Assembly (NCBI GenBank): GCA_009787745.1
Contig: WQST01000110.1
Location: forward strand, 1 to 8,095
Length of the DNA: 8,095 bases
Direction: 5' to 3'
DNA from: Lachnospiraceae bacterium
GTDB taxonomy: Bacteria; Bacillota; Clostridia; Lachnospirales; Lachnospiraceae
Below are positions 4,958-8,095 of the stretch, piece after piece. Below the pieces are notes generated by a model. It did no database searches. It was not told the DNA's origin and saw only the letters and a program-made list of their open reading frames with translations. Position 1 is the first letter of the stretch. Each line of letters begins with the position of its first letter. The position numbers and the translations under genes are program-made.

Positions 4958-6970
4958 ATGAAAGATTTTATCAAACTAATTCTAAAATGGCTTATCGCGA
5001 TAGCCATCGCAAAGGTAGCCGGTTATTCGATTTTTAAGTCTGTAATCGGTATGGTACTGCTTCCGATTTCCTTACTTGCAGTTTACTTTTTAGTACGATT
5101 AATTATCAACCGTATAACAATAAATAAGATGAAAAATAACCTAGGCATTGATGCTCCGCTTCTAAAAGACGAGAACGGCTTTTCCTTCTGCGATCTCAAT
5201 AAAAACGGCAAACTCGATATCTACGAAGATTCCCGCCGGCCAATTGAAGCGCGTGTGGAAGACTTGTTATCACAAATGACGATTGAAGAAAAAGCGGGGC
5301 AGATGTTTTGCCCGTATCTAAGTTCCACAAATGAAAAAGCCCTGCACAAAAAAGGCAGTCCCTTCTCAGCAGGAACCGTCCTCCAAACAATCGCTGACAA
5401 ACAGGTAAGCGCCTTCAGTTGTATGGGAGCGGCGAAACCGGATGTCTTTGCGAAATGGTACAACGCTTGTCAAAAGATGGCACGCCGTACACGCTTGGGC
5501 ATTCCGATTACCCTTGGCTCTGACCCGCGCCATCATTTCGTGGGTGAAAATAACCCGCTGGCGACTCTGGTTGATAACGGCTTGTCAACATGGCCGGCAC
5601 CAATTGGATTCGGCGCGATTGCCGATGAGGAGCTAACGGAAGCTTTCGGACAAATCGCAAGAAAAGAACTGCGGGCAATCGGCATTAGCTTCGGGCTTCA
5701 TCCTGTCGCGGACACCGCAACCGAACCGCGCTGGCCGCGAATCAAAGAGACTTTCGGCGAGGATGCCGGCTTGAATGCCCGTTTAACCGCCGCATATATC
5801 CGCGGATTTCAGGGGAAAGAAATAAGTAATCAAAGCGTCGCCTGTTGTGTCAAGCATTTCCCCGGCGGCGGGCCGCAAAAAGATGGCGATGATGCCCACT
5901 TTTCTTTTGGTAAGGAACAAGTATATCCGGGCGGACACTTTGACTATCACTTGAAACCGTTCGAAGCCGCCGCCGAAGCAGGGGTTTGTGCGGTGATGCC
6001 GTATTATGGGGTACCGATTGGTTTAGAGGGAATTGAAGAGGTCGGTTTTAATTATAATCGGGATATAATCACAGGACTGCTGCGGGAAAAAATGAAATAT
6101 AATGGTATTGTCCATACCGATTATAGTATAATAAAAGATAATATTATTGCAGGGATTCGATTGCCCGCCCGCTCATGGGGAGCGGAGGAGCTTAATGCGC
6201 ACCGGCGGGTAAAAAAGGCAATCGATGCAGGGATTGACCAGTTGGGCGGCGAGTTTTGTTCGGAACTTTTGGTTGATCTGGTGCGCAGTGGGGAGATTCC
6301 GGAAAAAAGGCTTGATGAGTCATGCCGCCGTGTGCTTTCGCTTAAGTTCCGTTTAGGTTTGTTTGATAATCCCTTTGTCTCGGTAGAAGAAGCGTTGAGA
6401 ATATGTAACGCCCCCGATTATGTCAAAGCAGGCGAGGAAGCGATGCGTAAATCGCTGGTTCTTTTGAAAAACCAAGTTCTTCCGCTTAAGAAAAAAGTAA
6501 ATGTTTATATAGAAGGCTTTCAAAAAACGAATATCTTAAAATATGCAAATATCGTAAACAGCCCGAAAAACGCCGATTTTGCCCTGATACATCTTGGTTT
6601 TCCGTACCGCAGTGATAGACGTGAATTACTTGCCATGATGTTTAAAGGGCTTGACCTTGATTATACCGAAAAACAAAAGAAGCATCTGTCGGCAATAATG
6701 AATACTTGCCCGACGATCGTCTGTATAAATATGGTACGCCCGGCGGTAATTCCCGAGATAGCACAGCAGGCGGCAGGTATCTTGTGTGAATTCGGGGCGA
6801 AAGAAACGATTATTTTAGAAGCGGTGTTCGGCGAATTTTCGCCAAACGGCAAATTACCCTTTGAATTGCCCCGGAGCATGGAAGCTGTCCGAAAGCAAAA
6901 AAGCGATGTACCTTTTGATTCAGAAGATCCGCTTTATGAGTATGGCTTCGGGCTTAGTTATAGCAATTAA
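4958..6970 (+). CDS. Membrane-anchored GH3 beta-glucosidase-type hydrolase
   Basis: This 670-aa protein is a family 3 glycoside hydrolase. Two N-terminal hydrophobic helices (about 6-20 and 29-49) are followed by a basic stretch, then an EF-hand-like loop DLNKNGKLDIYED (79-91) and the GH3 start VEDLLSQMTIEEKAGQMF. Conserved landmarks are GSDPRHHF, TEPRWPRIKETFGED, K299-H300 in KHFPGGG, PYYG (348-351), and HTDY, whose D388 fits the catalytic nucleophile position. The C-terminal domain (about 490-670) ends with GKLPFELP and the typical YEYGFGLSY. The family releases non-reducing-end sugars from beta-glycosides by a retaining mechanism; the exact substrate and acid/base residue cannot be read here. 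AAAGGA before the ATG supports the start. The gene heads a unit with a deacetylase 17 bp downstream. Positive charges after the second helix suggest a cytoplasmic catalytic domain, which is unusual for a large GH3 enzyme. Family call is very sure. Confidence 0.93.
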   Translation: MKDFIKLILKWLIAIAIAKVAGYSIFKSVIGMVLLPISLLAVYFLVRLIINRITINKMKNNLGIDAPLLKDENGFSFCDLNKNGKLDIYEDSRRPIEARVEDLLSQMTIEEKAGQMFCPYLSSTNEKALHKKGSPFSAGTVLQTIADKQVSAFSCMGAAKPDVFAKWYNACQKMARRTRLGIPITLGSDPRHHFVGENNPLATLVDNGLSTWPAPIGFGAIADEELTEAFGQIARKELRAIGISFGLHPVADTATEPRWPRIKETFGEDAGLNARLTAAYIRGFQGKEISNQSVACCVKHFPGGGPQKDGDDAHFSFGKEQVYPGGHFDYHLKPFEAAAEAGVCAVMPYYGVPIGLEGIEEVGFNYNRDIITGLLREKMKYNGIVHTDYSIIKDNIIAGIRLPARSWGAEELNAHRRVKKAIDAGIDQLGGEFCSELLVDLVRSGEIPEKRLDESCRRVLSLKFRLGLFDNPFVSVEEALRICNAPDYVKAGEEAMRKSLVLLKNQVLPLKKKVNVYIEGFQKTNILKYANIVNSPKNADFALIHLGFPYRSDRRELLAMMFKGLDLDYTEKQKKHLSAIMNTCPTIVCINMVRPAVIPEIAQQAAGILCEFGAKETIILEAVFGEFSPNGKLPFELPRSMEAVRKQKSDVPFDSEDPLYEYGFGLSYSN

Positions 6971-6987
6971 ACGCTTTGGAGGTAAGT

Positions 6988-7674
6988 ATGAAATTCTTTT
7001 CCTTAAGCATGGACGACGGGGTGGAACAAGACAAGAAGTTCATTGAAATTATGAAAAAATTCGGTTTATCGGGTACATTTAACCTTAATGCCGGATGTCT
7101 GGGAGATAGCCACAAAATAACGAAAATCCACCGCATCCCGAAAGACGAGATAAAGCAAGTCTATGAAGGTTTCGAGGTGGCGTCGCATGGTTATAAACAT
7201 GAAATGTATCGTTATATGTCCAAGAAAAAAACGGAACAATCATTGGCAAGAGATATTAAGGAACTGTCTGATTTGGTTGGGTATCAGATAGTTGGTCATG
7301 CGTTCCCGTATGACATGAGTACAACCGCGGCTAATGATTATTTGCGCGGCAGTAACATGCTTTATACGCGTAAGGCATTAGGAAAAAAGCCGTTATTTTA
7401 TTATCCGGCTAACCCGCTAAACTATATTGCGACTTGCTCATATACTGCCCAAAATGTTATGGAATTACTTGATTTATTTATTTCGTCCACGCTACAAGAT
7501 GAACATATGCTTTTTGTTATGTGGGGGCATAGCTGGGAGATGGAACGCGGATTCCCGCGTAAATGCCCGCCTGAGCAATTGGAAAAGATTTTTGCGAAAA
7601 TTGCGGGACGCTCGGATATCACATATTGCACATGTAAGGAAGCATTTGAACAGGGTGCGCGCGTTACCCCTTAG
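6988..7674 (+). CDS. CE4-type polysaccharide deacetylase
   Basis: This 228-aa protein belongs to the NodB-homology/CE4 deacetylase family, which removes N- or O-acetyl groups from sugars with a divalent metal. Motif 1 is SMDDG (D9 as base, D10 as metal ligand), in place of the usual TFDDG. Motif 2 is SHGYKH, with H67 and H71 completing the metal triad. Later motifs are GHAFPYD (103-109), which lacks the usual Arg, and WGHSWE with H181 as the likely catalytic His. No signal peptide or membrane helix is present, so it should act in the cytoplasm, unlike most peptidoglycan or chitin deacetylases. GGAGG lies 5 nt before the ATG at 6988; a TTG 12 bp upstream, inside that site, is not a likely start. 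The 17-bp gap after the GH3 gene indicates co-transcription. The substrate is probably a small acetylated glycoside handled together with the GH3 enzyme; this is inference. Confidence 0.88.
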   Translation: MKFFSLSMDDGVEQDKKFIEIMKKFGLSGTFNLNAGCLGDSHKITKIHRIPKDEIKQVYEGFEVASHGYKHEMYRYMSKKKTEQSLARDIKELSDLVGYQIVGHAFPYDMSTTAANDYLRGSNMLYTRKALGKKPLFYYPANPLNYIATCSYTAQNVMELLDLFISSTLQDEHMLFVMWGHSWEMERGFPRKCPPEQLEKIFAKIAGRSDITYCTCKEAFEQGARVTP

Positions 7675-7687
7675 ATTGATTAAGGGG
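7667..7687 (+). other. Intercistronic hairpin over deacetylase stop codon
   Basis: CCCCTTA (7667-7673) and TAAGGGG (7681-7687) form a perfect 7-bp stem with a 7-nt loop. The deacetylase stop codon TAG (7672-7674) lies in the 5' arm and loop. No T-tract follows and the next ribosome binding site starts 8 nt later, so it is more likely an mRNA-stability or translation element than a terminator. Confidence 0.45.
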
Positions 7688-7708
7688 CATAACTTTGGAG
7701 GATAAGTA

Positions 7709-8095
7709 ATGCCGCAAATTACCGAAGCCATGATACATCCTGAACTGCGAAAAAAAGCTCGTTCCCTTCGGCGGGGTTCGCCTTCTTTCTCGCTTATCAA
7801 AACAAGGCTCATGAAGAAGCTGTGTCAGATGCTGCGCGGAAAACACAGCGACAATTTAATATACCAACAGGAATATATAACCCGAGCCGATGGCTCTAAG
7901 TTACGGATATGTGTTTATACTCCGTTAAAACGGCGTGAGAATGTGCCCGGATTACTGTGGATTCACGGCGGGGGCTACTCGATTGGCATACCTGAGCAAG
8001 ACGATGCCTTTATCAGCCGTTTTGTTGAGGCAAGCGGGTGTGTTGTGGTGTCTCCTGATTATACTTTATCACTAGATAAACCATATCCTGCGGCG
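7709..8095 (+). CDS. HSL-type alpha/beta hydrolase, 3' end outside window
   Basis: The first 129 codons of an alpha/beta-hydrolase gene run off the right edge without a stop. After a basic N-terminal part (RKKARSLRRGSP) and strands containing ITRADGSKLRICVYTP, the sequence PGLLWIHGGGYSIG carries the HGGG oxyanion-hole motif (H86-G89) typical of the hormone-sensitive-lipase (HSL) esterase family; the following VVVSPDYTLSLDKPYPAA matches the family's 'DYRLAPE.P.PAA' block. The nucleophile GxSxG and the rest of the triad would lie beyond the window, so activity cannot be confirmed. No export signal is visible. GGAGG lies 7 nt before the ATG at 7709, and the 34-bp gap after the deacetylase gene holds only a hairpin, so it belongs to the same transcript. 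A likely role is removal of acyl groups from the substrate of the two upstream enzymes, which is inference from context. Confidence 0.85.
   Translation, partial: MPQITEAMIHPELRKKARSLRRGSPSFSLIKTRLMKKLCQMLRGKHSDNLIYQQEYITRADGSKLRICVYTPLKRRENVPGLLWIHGGGYSIGIPEQDDAFISRFVEASGCVVVSPDYTLSLDKPYPAA

Noticed and set aside
5196..5463. Two overlapping minus-strand open frames of 64 and 80 codons within the GH3 gene
   Set aside because: They lie inside a confident GH3 coding region, show no ribosome binding site or domain, and read as antisense shadow.
7667..7687. Hairpin after the deacetylase as intrinsic terminator
   Set aside because: No T-tract follows and a strong ribosome binding site for the next gene begins 8 nt downstream.
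7492..7846. Minus-strand open frames of 106 and 60 codons across the deacetylase end and hydrolase start
   Set aside because: They run antisense to two well supported genes and through their ribosome binding site; composition is Arg/Cys-rich as in shadow frames.
1..8095. CRISPR array, tRNA/rRNA, transposase or integrase
   Set aside because: No regularly spaced repeats, no cloverleaf or rRNA-like segments and no recombinase motifs were seen on either strand.

Overview
The window looks like a chromosome segment of a low-to-moderate GC Gram-positive bacterium, most likely a Bacillota member (Clostridia or Erysipelotrichia-like). This rests on strong AGGAGG-type ribosome binding sites, TTG starts, sigma-A-like promoters, and clostridial-type GH3 and TetR proteins. 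That is inference from style; no marker gene is present. TGG encodes Trp throughout and TGA acts as a stop, so the standard bacterial code applies.

Left part (1-2340) looks accessory. Two overlapping AT-rich genes (a two-helix membrane protein of unknown function and a small protein with an FlgT C-terminal-like beta domain) are followed by about 280 bp holding what looks like a decayed gene fragment with visibly different base composition. Next comes a free-standing 383-aa protein that resembles the BtrH/C39-peptidase-like uncharacterised family.

Middle part (2341-4156) has a YgjV-family membrane protein with its own promoter, a small minus-strand gene (about 50 aa, very hydrophilic), an intergenic region with an imperfect 22-bp palindrome and a REP-like fragment, and a multi-pass membrane protein of unknown function with a PH-like cytoplasmic insert. 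The last of these ends 1 bp from a convergent TetR gene.

Right part (4154-8095) is the functional core: a TetR regulator is divergent from a three-gene unit of a GH3 beta-glucosidase-type enzyme with an N-terminal membrane anchor, a CE4-type polysaccharide deacetylase and an HSL-type alpha/beta hydrolase (cut by the window end). The two promoters face each other and overlap. A perfect ATTGCA-TAT-TGCAAT inverted repeat covers the -35 of the hydrolase promoter and the expected start of the TetR promoter, an ideal place for autorepression plus operon repression. A glycosidase, a deacetylase and an esterase without export signals suggest intracellular (or inner-membrane-face) trimming of an acylated glycoside or glycoconjugate, with a small-molecule ligand of the TetR protein as likely inducer. 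The substrate cannot be read from the sequence.

No rRNA, tRNA, CRISPR array, transposase or complete mobile element was seen. I see no clear evidence of a wholly new system. The best candidates for novelty are the TetR-controlled GH3/CE4/esterase unit and the orphan membrane and BtrH-like genes.
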